This document shows, piece after piece, positions 14,362 through 27,365 of a stretch of 64,000 bases of DNA. The number at the start of each line of letters is the position of its first letter. Position 1 is the stretch's first letter. The position numbers and the translations under genes were made by a program. The notes below the pieces were generated by a model. It was not told where the DNA came from, did not search any database, and worked only from the letters and a program-made list of their open reading frames with translations. The stretch comes from Schoenoplectus triqueter. Lineage: Eukaryota; Streptophyta; Magnoliopsida; Poales; Cyperaceae. Location of the stretch: positions 62,001 to 126,000 of the forward strand of contig CAXKVV010000626.1 in the NCBI GenBank assembly GCA_964058805.1, given 5' to 3'.

Positions 14362-17300
14362 ATGTCAAGACCTAGACAGTTATACTCTGAACAAGGTTCA
14401 CCTCCTAAATCAATGAAGTACAGAGAATCAGAAAGCATGTCCCGTTGGTCAGAATACTTAAATACTGAGGAACTCACTTCCCCTTCTACTTCCAATTCCT
14501 GGAAGAACAATTCTGGTACAGATGCCGGGGCGGGAGGGGGTCAGAGGACCCTCCAGCTGGAGTCAGTTATCCAATTGTCTAGAGTCGCTGAAGGCCTACT
14601 GACCAAGATGTACAGGTTGTTCAGCATACTTGATTTCCCTGATTTGAGTTCTCACACCTTTTCAGAGAATTTTTGGAAAGCCGGGATCATTCCCAATATC
14701 CCGAAAATCTGTGTGCTTGTTTCGAAGAAGTTTCCGGAGCATCCGAGCAAACTTCAACTTGAAAGAGTAAAATTGCATTTGAGCTGAAGTGTAATTATTA
14801 TGTCTGAAGAGCTGTGATAGAAGATTAACTCCAAAATAAAAAAAAATGAATTGTAGGTTGATAAAGTGGGCATTGATGCATTGCATGAGAATGCAGAAGG
14901 CTATTTCCAGAACTTAGAGCCTTGGGTCATGGTATGTACTGCACCTTATTCTGATCATCTGTATTTTAGTGGTATAGAGGTCTTTTTTTGGGCATGCAAC
15001 TGATGTTAATATACTTTTCTCTTTCTTCAGTTGCTTCTTGATTTGATGGCTTTTCGTGAACAAGCCCTTCGTCTTATTTTGGATCTGAGCAGTACTGTTA
15101 TCACATTGCTGGTGAGAAACATTAAACTGACTGAGTACCATACTATCAAACTGATAACTTTAATGTGATTTTTATTTTTTCCTTGTTTTACAGCCACATC
15201 AAAATTCTTTGATCCTTCATGCTTTTATGGATCTCTTTTGTTCCTTTGTTCGAGTGTACCTTTTTTCTGAAAAGGTAAACTCCCTTCTAGTTCTCTTAAA
15301 CTCGGGATATTAAAGTAATAGGTCTGTCACAAAAACAGTATGGAACTGTACAAGAATTAGTTAAGAGTGCTGTATTTAGTAAGAGTAGCAGTTTTGGTTG
15401 TGCATAATCCAAAGAGTGCCATATGAGACCAGGAGATGTTATTCACAGCGGTGGAGTGTGACAGCCTCATTGAATATGTCAATTTGTTGTTCATCCTTTA
15501 TCCTGAAGAAGTAATGCGAGGATAGTCCTAAAAATTTAGTTAGGCCTACCCTGAATGTGTTTTATTGGCCATTCTGACAGACATTGAGCCAGTTTGTACC
15601 CTGGTATGTTATGGCTAGAGCTGAGCCCTATTTTAGTTTGGCTCTACTTCTTGATTTGTGATTAAGCCATAATAACATTTGAAAATGGACTAATGCAAAT
15701 ACCAAACTTTTATTCACTAACATACTTGCATTGAAAACATTTATAACCTTGTCCTTCGCACAATATCAAATTCATTTGTCCTAGCAATTACCTTTACTCT
15801 GGATTGGCTACTCATCTTTGACTTTTGTTTTCTATATACATGTTTATTTTCAGATACCTAGAAAAATGATGCTCCAAGTCTATAACATCTTGCACAACAT
15901 GCTTAAAGGTGGGCGTGACTGTGACTTCTATCATCGGTATGTTTCCACAGTTATCATACAACTTTCATGTTGCTTCTTCCTTGCAATTTTGTGAATTTAT
16001 TTTTGCATTTTTATGTTGCAGGTTGGTGCAGTTTGTTGACTCGTATGACCCACCAGTGCAAGGGTTGCAAGAGGACCTTAATTTTGTCAGCCCACGTATT
16101 GGAGAGGTTTTGTTAAGATTTCGATTTCATCTGTTTGCTAGTTCAGAATTAAGTTCACATTTGTATACTGATCTTGTAATTTCTGTTATAATTTTGTTTT
16201 CAGGTTTTGGAGGCTGTGGGTCCCATTATCTTTCTCTCGACAGATACCAAAAAATTAAGAAATGAGGGTTTTCTTAGTCCATTTCACCCACGTTATCCTG
16301 ATATACTCACCAACTCTGCACATCCCATGGTATGTTGGCTAACTACATCAGGGGGAGTGGTTCTAATTTTAGTTGGTTGGGTAAAGTTTGGTTGCTCGTT
16401 ATCGGCAGCATTGTTTTAAAATGTGGTTGCATGCTTGCATATGCGGTCGCTTATGCTTAGGTTGTGTGATGCAGCATGCATAAGAGTATGCATCTACATA
16501 TTCACTAGTGCTTGATATTTTCTTAAAATTATTATTGTATCAAGCCTATATATAATCATATGATATATTTTATGTAAAAATTCAAAATTGTATTAATATC
16601 TTGCTATACTATATTTTCTTATTGTATATTAATATTCTTTAAAAATAAATGATCGATTCAAATATTATAAAATTATTTTAGAATACATATCCACATATCG
16701 AGCCACATATGTCACACTGCATGTCGCATATGCGATATGCAATAGCCAACCAAACACATTGAAATCTACATTTTAAAACCTTGATCGGCAGCTATTATCT
16801 TACCCACGTGGTAATATAGGAGCATATGTTACAGATACTTAAATGGTCGTTCATCTAGAACAATTATAACTCATGTGCATGTTATTGACCATAAGTGCTA
16901 AAGGAATTTATTGTATTACTATGGCTTTTCTGAGTGCCATTCCCTTTTGGCATAAACATTTGCTTTCATCTGAAAGTCTTTTCCTTTCTTAGTTAACAAC
17001 CTTTTTTTTGGATGTTCAGAGAGCTCAAGACCTGGCGAATGTTACATCCTACCGAGAATGGGTCCTCCTTGGGTACCTTGTTTGTCCTGATGAACTGCTT
17101 CGTGTTACCAGTATTGATATTGCTATGGTACATTTTGATATCTTTCCGTAGCTGGATCCATATAATCAGATTTATGTCTCTACGGTTGGGTATCACTTGT
17201 AAATTACATTTTTTTATGTCATCTCATTAAATTACTTTTTTGTTGGCATTCATTTCACACAACAACAACAACAACAACAATAACAAAGTCTTTAATCCCA

Positions 17301-20300
17301 AATAAATTGGGGTAGGCTAGAAATGAAACCCAATCTGAAAGCATAAGGTCAGAGAATCCATTTCATAGTTGTACTTTTTTTTTCAGGTTGTGTTAAAGGA
17401 ACACTTAATTCTTCCGTTGTTCAGGGATGAGGTGAATAATTATTTTGTGCTGACTGTGCTGCCCTATGAGCTCTTGAGTGCTTTGACTAACTGATACATT
17501 TTCTTCATTTTATTGCAGTATTTGCTTCTTCATGAAAATTACCAGTACTATGTCCTACCAAAAATTGTAGAATCAAAGAAAATGGCAAAATCTGGGCGTG
17601 CCAAGCAGAAGGAGGCAGATCTTGAGTATAATGTTGCTAAGCAGGTTGAAAAAATGTTAAGGTAGACCTTATAAATCTTCACGTCTTCCATAAATCTTTC
17701 AGTGCTATTGTTTTGACACTAGGCTTGAGTTATCAAATCAATGTTTACTGTGCACAAACTCTGGGTGTTACAGGCTATAATGGCCTGTATGGCTGATAAA
17801 AATCAGAAAAAAAAACAGGCTAGTTGTCAAAACAAAAGGAGGAACAAAGCTCTGACAAGTTCAAGACAAATAAACAAAAACCTGTGTGCAAGTACGATGC
17901 CAGTCAAGGTCTTATCCATTACACATAGTATTACTGTGTGTCTAATGCTGGCTTGAATCAGTACCAAATAGTCTAAGCTCACTTCAGAGTAACTGGTATA
18001 CCTCTGGAGCTCTATAGGATCACATTTTATGTAGTATATTGCATCAGTTCCCACTTTGCACCCTTCGTCAGTTATGAGCTTTATTTGACTGATGAGTTTT
18101 GACAATACATATGGCAGCGAGGTGCATGAGCAAGCTTTGCTATCTAGTGATGTCATTCATCATGAAAGGAGAATTCTATTAAAGCAAGAGATTGGACGAA
18201 TGGTTTTGTTTTTCACTGACCAACCTAGTTTACTTGCACCGAATATCCAGGTATGGTATACTTTTAGATTTCAGCACATGCTCCTTATATTAAATGTGTT
18301 GTGCCTGACAATTTTTTCTATAAATTTGTGTGAAGATGGTATTTTCTGCACTAGCTCTAGCTCGGAGTGAGATAGTTTGGTACTTTCAACACATAGGAGT
18401 TGCTTCATCAAATTCAAAACCTTCTCGGGTAAAACCTACTGACATTGTAAGTGTAAATTAGAATACAACAATTTTATATACATAAGATTCTCTTCTTTCT
18501 AAATTGAAATAGTTTTTGCAAATGTATTATAGGATGCAGCGGACCCCACGATAGGTTTTCTGTTAGATGGGATGGACAAACTATCTTGCCTTGTTAGGAA
18601 GTATGTTGCAGGTTAGTTCTTGTATTTGTTATGGTTCACAATTTATATGGTCATGCAGGTCATGTTAGCAGGGCATGTCTGATCTCATTTTTCCTTTCCT
18701 TTATACCAGTTGCTCATATTTGATCCTATCCAATGTACCAATAAGGGCCTAATATTACTTTTTCTTGCATTCTAGTATTCTACACATATTTTACCATATA
18801 TTAGATAACCTTCTTTTTTTTCTTGCGTAATGCAGCTGTAAAAGGCTATGCACTTTCCTACCTTTTGTCTTCTGCGGGTCGGATCAGATTTTTATTGGGC
18901 ACACCAGGTATGGTCGCTCTTGATCTGGATGCTACATTAAAGGGTCTGTTTCAGCAAGTTCTTCATTGCCTTGAGAATGTGCCAAAGCTTCATGGAGAGA
19001 ACATTCCTGCTGCCACGTGCAATTTATCAGTAATGAATTCTATTTGTTTTATTTTTATTCATCATCTTACTTGTCTTATAAAGTTGATGCACATGCTAAG
19101 TACAAAAAAGGAGTTGAGCACATTGAAACACTGATTGAATCATGAAATCCAGAAAAAAAAGCAATTTAAAAAAAATGCTAATTTCCAGTGCAACTTGAAA
19201 CGATACTTAATTTTTTTACATCCTTTAACAGGATTTGCGCAAGCATTGGTTATCAATTTTGATGATTGTGACATCATCACGATCTTCAATAAATATTAGA
19301 CATCTTGAGAAAGCAACTGTCTCAACTGGGAAGGAAGGCTTGGTCTCAGAGGGAAATGCTGCTTATAATTGGTCTAGGTAATCTATCATGAGCTCTGCAG
19401 CTTTTTCTTACCTAGAAATGTGATTTCACATCTTGTTATCTCTGCACTGAATTTACCAGATGCGTGGATGAACTTGAGATCCAACTGTTGAAGCATGGAA
19501 GCCTCAAAAAGCTGTACTTCTATCACCAGCATCTTACAGCTGTATGTATTTATTTTTCGTTCATGCCTGACAAACTGGTACAAAAGAGACATTAAAGATA
19601 AAAAGTAGATACGTGTCCAACCATATATGTGTTCATTGTTCTGTATTAACAAATATTAGTTTCATCAATATTTCTTTATTTGAAATTGTTTGATAGGTGT
19701 TTCGAAACACAATGTTTGGTCCAGAAGGCAGGCCACAGCACTGTTGTGCTTGGCTTGGAGTTGCAAGCAGTTTTCCTGAATGTGCATCTGCCATCGTACC
19801 AGAAGAGGTACTGTAATGTGTAAAATTTTCAAAATTACAATAAGTCAAGTTTTACTTTGCAAATCATCATCTGAATGCATGCATAGGTTAACAAAATAGG
19901 CCGTGATGCCATTATGTATGTTGAATCCCTGATTGAATCCATTATGGGTGGACTGGAAGGTTTGATTAACATTCTTGACTCTGAAGGTGGAATTGGCTCG
20001 TTAGAGATGCAGGTACCATTATTGCATTAACTTTATTATTAATGTGATAATTTAATCATAGTAACAAATTCTTATATTTTATGTTCAGCTCCTTCCAGAG
20101 CAAGCAGCGAACCGTTTGAATAATACCATGAAAATGAAGGCTGCTTCAGGTCTGTTGGCACCAGGCCATGAGAGCTATCCAGAAAACAGTAACTCTATTA
20201 AAATGTGAGTCTCATAATCATCATCATCATCATCATCTTTTTTATTTAGTTTTTGTGAGGTTTACAACATGGATTGTTTTGAAAAATTTTCGACAAAACA

Positions 20301-23106
20301 GGTTGGAGGCAGCCATTCAGAGGTTAACAAGTCTTTGTTCTGTGCTAAATGACATGGAACCAATTTGTGTCCTTAATCATGTCTTTGTTTTGCGGGAGGT
20401 TAGCTTTCTTTATGATTATGTTTTACTCGTTTGTTTTAAGGAAAACATCTGAGCAATAGGCCAATTGTCCCTTACTTCCTTTTTATTCTATAGTACATGA
20501 GAGAATGTATCCTAGGAAATTTCAAGAGAAGGTTACATGCAGTGCTGAGGGCCGATACCTGTCTTCAGCGACCATCTGTCATGGAATCACTCCTGAGGAG
20601 ACACTTGAGTATTGTACATTTAGCAGAGCAGCACATAAGCATGGATCTCACTGAAGGGGTCAGAGAAATTCTTCTAGCTGAGAGCTTTACTGGTCCCATT
20701 TCTAATCTCCACTTTTTAGACAAGCCTGTAGAGGTATTATGACATCTTTTCAGAGGTTTTCAGTACAAGATTCTAGGTCCATTCCACCCAAATCCCTGTC
20801 ATTTTTTTTCTTGTTGAGTTGTTAGGGTTTTTAGTCATATGTTTGCCTTTTTGAGTTGTTTTCTCCTTGAATCTTTTATTAAGAGTTTTGGTTGTGGTAG
20901 TTTCCAGCAAACACTTAAAAACTAATTACTGTGACCGTGATAAGTATTAGTTATGACATTGCGCCACCCAAAAAAAACAGGCTACAAGTACTTGAAGCGG
21001 AACATTGTAAGGCTCACTTGGTTTTCTTACAGGTCCAACCAGGATCAGCCATAGAAGTCATCAGCAATTGGTATATTGATCACATTGTCAAGGATATAAC
21101 TGGTGTTGGCATCACTTTTGACTCAACCATTAATTGCTTCAAGAGCTCGCAGTCTATTGGCGGGCTTTACCCCGCTGACTCCTTCACGAACCCGACTGAA
21201 CTCAAATGCCTGATCCGCCTATTTGGTGGGTATGGTTTTGACAAGTTTGACCGCATGTTGAGAGAACTGACTGCTGCTCTACTCAACTGCATCGACACTG
21301 CCCTTCGTTCAAACCGTGAATCTCTTGAGGCAGTCGCTATCAGTGTCAGCTCAGGTGACCGGATTGAGAGAGAGGCAAATCTGAGGCAAATTTTGGACAT
21401 AGAGCCATTGGTGGGTTTTTGCATCCAGGCAGGTCAGGCTATCACTTTCCGGAAGCTTCTGGCTGAGGCAGCTGGTGCAGTCCTCGAGGAGAAGGCGCCT
21501 CTCATTCATTCTTTGTTAGATGGTGTTATAAAACACATCCCCAGTGAGATTCCTGACAGAGATGAGGTTGTGAGATTGAGGAGGGTAGTAGGTGGGGTCA
21601 ATGTGGGGAAAGAGCATGACATCGAGTGGGTGCACTCAATTCTATCAGATGCTGGGGGTATAAATGACAATTCTAGGGTTTTGCTTCCTTATCTTTGTGC
21701 AGGGTTTATGATGTCAGGGATGTGGAACTCAGTTATTTATGATGTGAAGGCTGGTGGGTTCAATAATAACTTGCATTGTTTGGCAAGGTATGGAGATGAT
21801 GAAATTTAGGGTTTTTGAATGTCCAAACTGAACTTTTTTGTATTGTATAAAAACTAATTATGTATGACAAAGCAGTGAATTCTTATTTTTTTATTTTGTA
21901 CCTTTACAGGTGCATAAATGCTGTGATTGGCGGCAGTGAATATGTTAGGATGGAGAGAGAAATGAAAAGAAAATCTATGTCCAATGGCAATATGGGGGAG
22001 GCACAACAGTCAGAGCCTCTTAACCGTGCCTCAATAGAGGCCAATATCAAATCATCAATGCAGCTTTTTGTGAAGTGTGCTTCCCTTATTGTTCTTGACT
22101 CATGGACTGAGAATAGCAGGTATTTTCTTCAAGTATGTTGCTGGTATTGCATGTGTTAACGGTTAAGCCCTCATAATGCATAAGCTTCCGTGATGACAAT
22201 ATGACTATTCAATATATGCATACAAGATGTTTACAAATAAATAAATTTCTGTGTAACAGAAATTCCGAGCACTCTATTAGTCTGAGCTTTTTGACAAGAT
22301 GATGACTGAAATAGTCGCCTTCTTGTTAGCTTGGAATTGCCAAGTACTTGAATTTCTACAAATTAGAAGCTACTGCTACAGATAAAATAATATTCTTATT
22401 ATATTTGGGACCTGAAATAGAACTTTTAAATGGTTTGGTTTAATAACAAAGTTTCAGAGCTGAATTGCAATCCTCTACTGCTAGAATTGGCTAGTGACGT
22501 CATCTAGAAATACAATGTTCTCTCTTTTATAAAACTCCAGCTGGTTTACCGTTGGATCATCTTATTCAAATACAAGAAATCCAAATATTGCGCTTTTGTA
22601 TCATCTTATTTCACCGTTGTTTGTTTCTCATCAAATGTAGGTCTGTCATCTTCCCCAAGCTGATATTTCTTGATCAGTTATGCGAGCTGTCACCTTATCT
22701 CCCTCGAAGCACTTTAGAGTCGCACATACCATATACTATAATTAGATCTGTTTACCATCAATGCTATAGCGGCTCTTTTACAAGCCCTGACTTAACCCTA
22801 ACTGGCCCATCTCCCAAGCAATCACCTCTCATCTCCCTCTCTCATGCCTCGCCAACTGTCAGAGCAGGTTGGGTCGACACTGCACCTAGATCCAATAACA
22901 TGCATGAACAAGGTCAATATGTTTCTACCTTACATGAGGAGACTTATGAGATGGATGCCAGTGGCAAGGCCAAGGGAGGAGACAAGTTCCTGCGTAGCAC
23001 GAGACGATCTGGACCATTGGATTATAGTGCAAGTCACAAGGTTAAGTTTGCTGAGGGTTCAAGTTCTAATGCTGCATCGAGATCCGGACCATTGTTGTAC
23101 AAGTAA
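14362..23106 (+). CDS. NAP1: NAP1/GNARLED, SCAR/WAVE complex subunit
   Basis: Twenty-four coding exons: 14362-14766, 14857-14931, 15031-15111, 15194-15274, 15854-15936, 16022-16106, 16204-16329, 17020-17127, 17387-17431, 17519-17661, 18118-18250, 18336-18446, 18533-18611, 18836-19029, 19232-19377, 19460-19541, 19697-19807, 19887-20012, 20089-20204, 20302-20398, 20494-20733, 21033-21787, 21910-22119, 22641-23106. They total 4098 nt (1365 aa), near the family's usual length, with no internal stop. NAP1 is the HEM/NAP subunit that pairs with PIR/SRA1 in the SCAR/WAVE complex, which relays ROP GTPase signals to ARP2/3 actin nucleation; Arabidopsis mutants have distorted trichomes. Recognisable blocks include SYDPPVQGLQEDLNFVSPRI, GRMVLFFTDQPSLLAPNIQ, TSSRSSINIRHLEKATVSTG, FGPEGRPQHCCAWLG, and the C-terminal KLIFLDQLCELSPYLPRSTL followed by a Ser-rich tail ending RSGPLLYK. 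Intron 7 carries a Mutator-like MITE and intron 8 a retroposon tail. Confidence 0.95.
16410..16783. mobile_element. Mutator-like MITE in NAP1 intron 7
   Basis: A 374-bp insertion flanked by perfect 9-bp direct repeats ATCGGCAGC at 16401-16409 and 16784-16792, the TSD length of Mutator elements. The ends are inverted around the shared word TTTTAAAATGT (16414-16424 against the reverse complement of 16769-16780). Inner parts are rich in CATATGCG/CGCATATGCG words. No coding sequence. Confidence 0.8.
17262..17345 (-). mobile_element. Truncated SINE/RTE-type retroposon 3' end in NAP1 intron 8
   Basis: Read on the minus strand, the sequence runs through AGCCTACCCCAATTTATTTG into a (TTG)n tail (plus-strand CAA repeats at 17262-17281). 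A conserved CCCCAA...TTGGGA stem followed by (TTG)n is the familiar 3' end of plant Au-SINE/RTE-type retroposons. Only the last 80 or so bases are present. Family name by recognition. Confidence 0.5.
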
Positions 23107-24720
23107 CAAGTAGCACTTTTAGTTGATTGTCTAATTATTGATTTTATTATTGTAACTAGTGTTCTTATTGCATTGTGAGCTTATCCGTGTGTAGTTGTCT
23201 GATTTCAATTTTTTCTTTGTTTTTTTTACATTCTTGATCATTATCCCAAATTATGTAGTTTTTGCTTAGATTATGTTTCTCACAGTTAAATGAAGTTGTA
23301 CTGCTTTATTGTTAGTCGTTAAATATTAGAGATGAGTTAACGCTTCTGTACTGTAGTTACGAGTGGTTTTTTGTAGTTCCATAAAAGCTGCCCTTTTAAC
23401 AAATCGGGTGGGAACCAATAACCGAATAGAAGTTGCGAGTGGTGTGATTTTATGTAGCATTAACTTGAATTTGATCACTATAATAGGTATATGTGTGTTG
23501 ATTTAGATGAATAGATTCATGAACTTAGTCTTATATTAAAAATATGTTAGGTGTGATATTGAAGCTCTAGGTGATGTTAGGATGACGGCGCAAGTTGGGT
23601 TTAATCCAAACTTAGTTTATGAAAATAACGAGTAAAATCGAGCAAGTTTTGTGAAATACTGAGTTGGAAGACCCAGTTTGAGCTGCACTTGCTAAAGCTC
23701 TAGCAAGGCAGGTGCAGTGACTGAATGCGACATTTATAGGGTTTTCACTTTTCAACCAAGAGCCCAATATTTCTTATCCCTTCTAATAAAAGAAGATAGG
23801 ATTTTCAACTCTGAAAATATCTCTTTATGTCAAAAATAAGAATTGTAGACTATTGATAATTGAAAGCTTCATATTTGAGCGGTATTCTTTATCATTGCTC
23901 TCCCAGCTAATTTGTTGAGAAAGAAAAACACCACCAAGAAATTTCACCAATATCTGAATCGTTGATTTTGAATTATGGACAAAATATAGAACAAGGATAA
24001 TATAAAGAGATCATTGGTCCAAACATTCAACCTTCAGTGGGGTCAAAGGTGAGAAATTACACAAATATCATTGGGTTCAAATCATGATAATTTAGCAAAT
24101 ATTATCATACAGACATTATAATTTAAAGATATATCTAATATAATTGTAAAGTTTAGTGGTGTCAATTGACACCATTATGATACATCTAGCTCCGCCTCTG
24201 TGACTAACAATATCATTAGATTGATTAAGGCCAACATAATTATAGATTAGATTGAGCTAATTAAATCAGGAACAAATCCGCCAGCATCTTCCTAATTTGA
24301 TTAGTTAATTGCTCATTGTTTTTGAACAATTGGAAGAAACTATTCTATGGTTAGGAACTTTAATAGGATGGATGCAAATATATATAAAAAAATAAAGTCA
24401 ATCTCGAATCAGACTGAAACAAGAAAAAAGAAAGAACAGAAACTGTTCATTCTACTGGAATTCAAAACGTAGCTCTAGTATAGAAAAATTTTCCATGATT
24501 ATATAACTCATAATATAAATACTTTGCACAAAAAAAAATACAGTATGCAGGATAGTAGGATACACATTTTTATCTGTAATTTTCAGAGCCTCATTCCATC
24601 CTCTCCATGTCCCCACGCAAGATTCATATCCTAACCCAGCAATTAGCAATTAGGTGAAGCACACCTCTGGTGAACCTGAATTAGGTCACTCATGCAATTT
24701 TTATCACCTTCTCCTAAAAC
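23107..24720. other. Intergenic region between NAP1 and the LTP-like gene
   Basis: NAP1 3' flank and AT-rich spacer. Around 24150-24200 a phrase with CAATTGACACC and CTAGCTCCGCCTCTGTGA resembles the end of a widespread plant interspersed repeat (in reverse orientation), with related text back to about 24000. I cannot define its ends or class. No gene recognised. Confidence 0.35.
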
Positions 24721-24726
24721 TACACA

Positions 24727-24733
24727 TATAAAT
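24727..24733 (+). promoter_or_regulatory. TATA box of the LTP-like gene
   Basis: TATAAAT lies 98 bases before the ATG at 24825, followed by a CA-rich stretch typical of a plant leader. Spacing suits a transcription start near 24760. Inferred from sequence only. Confidence 0.55.
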
Positions 24734-24824
24734 TATCCATGTCACCAAGCCATCTCACAACACATTTCATACACACACATATACCTTCAATTGAAACTGT
24801 TACCATTCACTGACACCAAAGAAA

Positions 24825-25336
24825 ATGGCTGCCACCAAGCTCGGTGCTCTTGCCTTGTTCGTCTTTGTCCTCTGCTTGTCTGGACAATACCAGACTGCCT
24901 CAGCTGTTGACACTTGCTCAAGCCAACTTGCCAACCTGGTCGCATGTGCTGCATCCGTTGTGCCGGGATCTTCTGTGGGCCCACCAACCAAGCAATGCTG
25001 CACTGCTCTGCAAGGTGTCAGCCATCAGTGTGCATGCAACACCCTCAAGATCATCAACAGCCTCCCGACCAAGTGCGGCCAAAATGCCGTCACATGCTGT
25101 AAGTTAATTTCACTGTTCCTATACTGTATTTTATTCCATTTTTTATAAAAAAGGATAATATTACAAGTTATACCATGATGATGAGCTTTAATTAATGGGC
25201 TATTTTGGCTGTCATAAAAAAGTGATTTGATACATAATTATTACTGATCAATGATTCTTGGGTTGATTTAATTTCCATTTATTTTAGGAATTTCTGACTT
25301 ATGTACTATTTTTTGTTCACATCTTTAGCAGCTTAA
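24825..25336 (+). CDS. Secreted eight-cysteine lipid-transfer-like protein (A9/FIL1 type)
   Basis: Two exons, 24825-25098 and 25329-25336, give 93 aa. The N-terminus MAATKLGALALFVFVLCLSG with QYQTASA is a signal peptide with a likely cleavage before VDTC. The mature part has the eight-cysteine pattern C-X9-C-X16-CC-X9-C-X-C-X12-C-X6-C, with four disulfides expected, of the protease-inhibitor/seed-storage/LTP superfamily. The short spacing and the VVPGS/CACNTLKIINSLP text resemble the anther/flower-type A9, FIL1 and MEN-8 group rather than classic LTP1. The second exon adds only Ser-Ala and the stop after the last cysteine; reading past the donor would instead add a hydrophobic tail, so splicing is preferred. 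It probably acts in the extracellular space binding lipids; the exact role is unknown. Confidence 0.88.
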
Positions 25337-26410
25337 GAGAAGAACCCAGGAGCATTTGATTAATGGAGTAGTTAGCAAAGCCTCCAAATAGTCTCTTTAA
25401 GGATTTACTGTTTTACTTTGTTGAGTGCTGTTTTCATTCAGGCAGTAATATACGTGGAGTTGAACGAAATTGTTGTTTGAACTCCATTGAATCAAATTAA
25501 TAAAATTTGCTACCGACTTCAATGTCTTGTTCTTTGTGTTGTTGTCTTTTGCTCTATTTTGAACTAACCATTTAAGCCCCGTTTGTTTATTAGCCATGAA
25601 GTCATAGCGTGTGGTGGATGGGTTTTATACTCTTAGGTCCTGTTCGGAAGTAACTCATGCGTAGGAATGAGTGTGAGATTTGAACTGATTTTCACTGTGT
25701 ACGTGAGTGAAAAAAAAATAGCTTTGAGTAATCTTTTTTTCTAGCCGAATAGTAACGCAGGCGAACGGAGTCTTAGGGCCTGTTCATTTTGTTTCCACTT
25801 TGTGAACTTTAGTGGGTTTTCTAAGAGAATGGCAAACAAATTTACATCATCTGATGTTTTTTGAGAAGAGATGAGACTGCTCTTTTTTTTTCTTCATGCT
25901 TCACAATTCTTCACAGATGAATGAGAAAATATTAATTTAATCAGGGTGAAATCAGAAATTAAAATTAGAGGGGCCAAATCATAACTATAATATAATTTTA
26001 TTTTTATAAGGGGGCAAAATATCATTACTATTAAAAAATATATAAAAGTTGAAGGATAAAAAATGCAAAATTTTAATTTATAAGGGGGTCTGACCCTTTT
26101 CGCTCAGATTTTTTTTTATTTTAGTAAAAAAATATAGGAAAGTGGCCTCCAACTTTTACACACATTCGAGTTTTAAATTTGAGTTCGAGATTTTTCTTTT
26201 ACGTTTTGAAAATTGCAGGTGTCTACACACTTATTCCGTTGGAAGATTAATCTAAAATATTACAACAAAAATTAAAATAAAGTTTTATAAAGCTAAATAT
26301 AAGCACAATTAATATATTGTTCTAAAATAGTGTCAAACAAATTGAAATATTACAACAACAATTAAAATCCAATTGTTCTGGTAAATATAACAACAAAAAA
26401 CATAAACACA
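25337..26410. other. 3' flank of the LTP-like gene and MITE-rich spacer
   Basis: Contains the LTP-like 3'UTR (to about 25530), a short Tourist-like element at 25636-25772 and, after 25775, another GGGCCTGTTCATTTTG-type terminus with no visible partner. Text at 25960-26110 (GAGGGGCC... GGGGGTCTGACCC) resembles a common plant repeat. No gene. Confidence 0.4.
25636..25772. mobile_element. Short Tourist-like MITE (137 bp)
   Basis: TTA occurs directly on both sides (25633-25635, 25773-25775). The ends are GGTCCTGTTCGG and, from the other side, GACTCCGTTCGC, which share G...C.GTTCG. The TSD and size fit a Tourist-type MITE, but the inverted ends are short and imperfect. Confidence 0.5.
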
Positions 26411-27030
26411 CTAGTAATCTAAATCATGCTTGTTGGAATGAGCTCGACCTCGAGTTGACAGCCTGTTGATACAACCCTCTATTTCATCCATAACTATTGG
26501 AATGTGTATCTTCCTTCTCCTTTCTTTGTTGAGTTTTGCTGAATCTGGCCTGATGATCGGACCGTTGTACATTGACCAATTTCGTTTATTGTCATAACTA
26601 CGCCAATGACCAGACCATGTGTTAATGTAGTACTGGATGAAATAATATGGACTAATATACTGAGTGTAATCCAGCCTTTTGAATGAACAAATAACAAGCA
26701 AGTGATCGCATGGGATGCCGGTCAATTGCGGTTTATGACATCAACAATTATCAATTCCCGTCATCGCTAATTTAATTTCATATTTCATTTCACCCCTTTG
26801 TCTCTATTATTGGGCGTGGCATACATCCTCCATGAACAGTTAGAATTTTTACATTTCATCACTAATTTTGATTTGCTGTTATTTGTTACCTCCAATTCTA
26901 TATTCCGTTGAACATGAAAATCAGCGATTTTCACTTTCAACTTTGATTTCGTCAAGTCCAAATCAGCATGAATCCGCCTCTTCAAGTCACGAAGATTGAT
27001 TGCCTCGTCGGCAGAATGTGCACGCGGCAT
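26411..27030 (-). pseudogene. Broken MULE (MuDR-type) transposase relic
   Basis: On the minus strand, 27030-26785 encodes RNIELEVTNNSKSKLVMKCK followed by NSNCSWRMYATP, matching the N-terminal MuDR DNA-binding domain (conserved KCK..C.WR). Then 26725-26411 encodes TGIPCDHLLVICSFKRLDYT and YISPYYFIQYYINTW with a basic RPDSAKLNKERRRK tail, matching the C-terminal SWIM zinc finger region. The DDE catalytic core that should lie between, several hundred residues, is absent. A TGA stop (26741-26743) sits at the x of the SWIM CxC pair (N-C-stop-C-H-K). The gene is therefore internally deleted and interrupted. Element ends were not found. Confidence 0.8.
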
Positions 27031-27365
27031 GAATATCGTAATCTGTGTCGGTTGAAGTTTTCAAGATTTGACCTCCGTGATACATATTGATCAGCAACAT
27101 TTTCATCTCTACAGTATGAACGATAAACCCTATTGTTATTGTATTTTAATTTTACAATAAAAATTAATAGTCCAAATAGAAAAAAAAACTTACAACGTTG
27201 ATGAGACGGGAGTGGTGAATACGGATCAGCTCTGGATCTGTGGAAAAATAAATTTTCAGTTGGAACCTCTTGTAACGGTAACAATGACGATTTTGAAGAA
27301 ATGGTTAGCTGAAGGAAGATGAAGAAGAAATATACTGGGTATGCTATATAATAGCAGGATGCTAA

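Noticed and set aside
20931..21032. Upstream extension of the NAP1 exon 22 frame
   Set aside because: This is intron read-through; the acceptor CTTACAG at 21032 restores the NAP1 frame and the extension is unlike the family.
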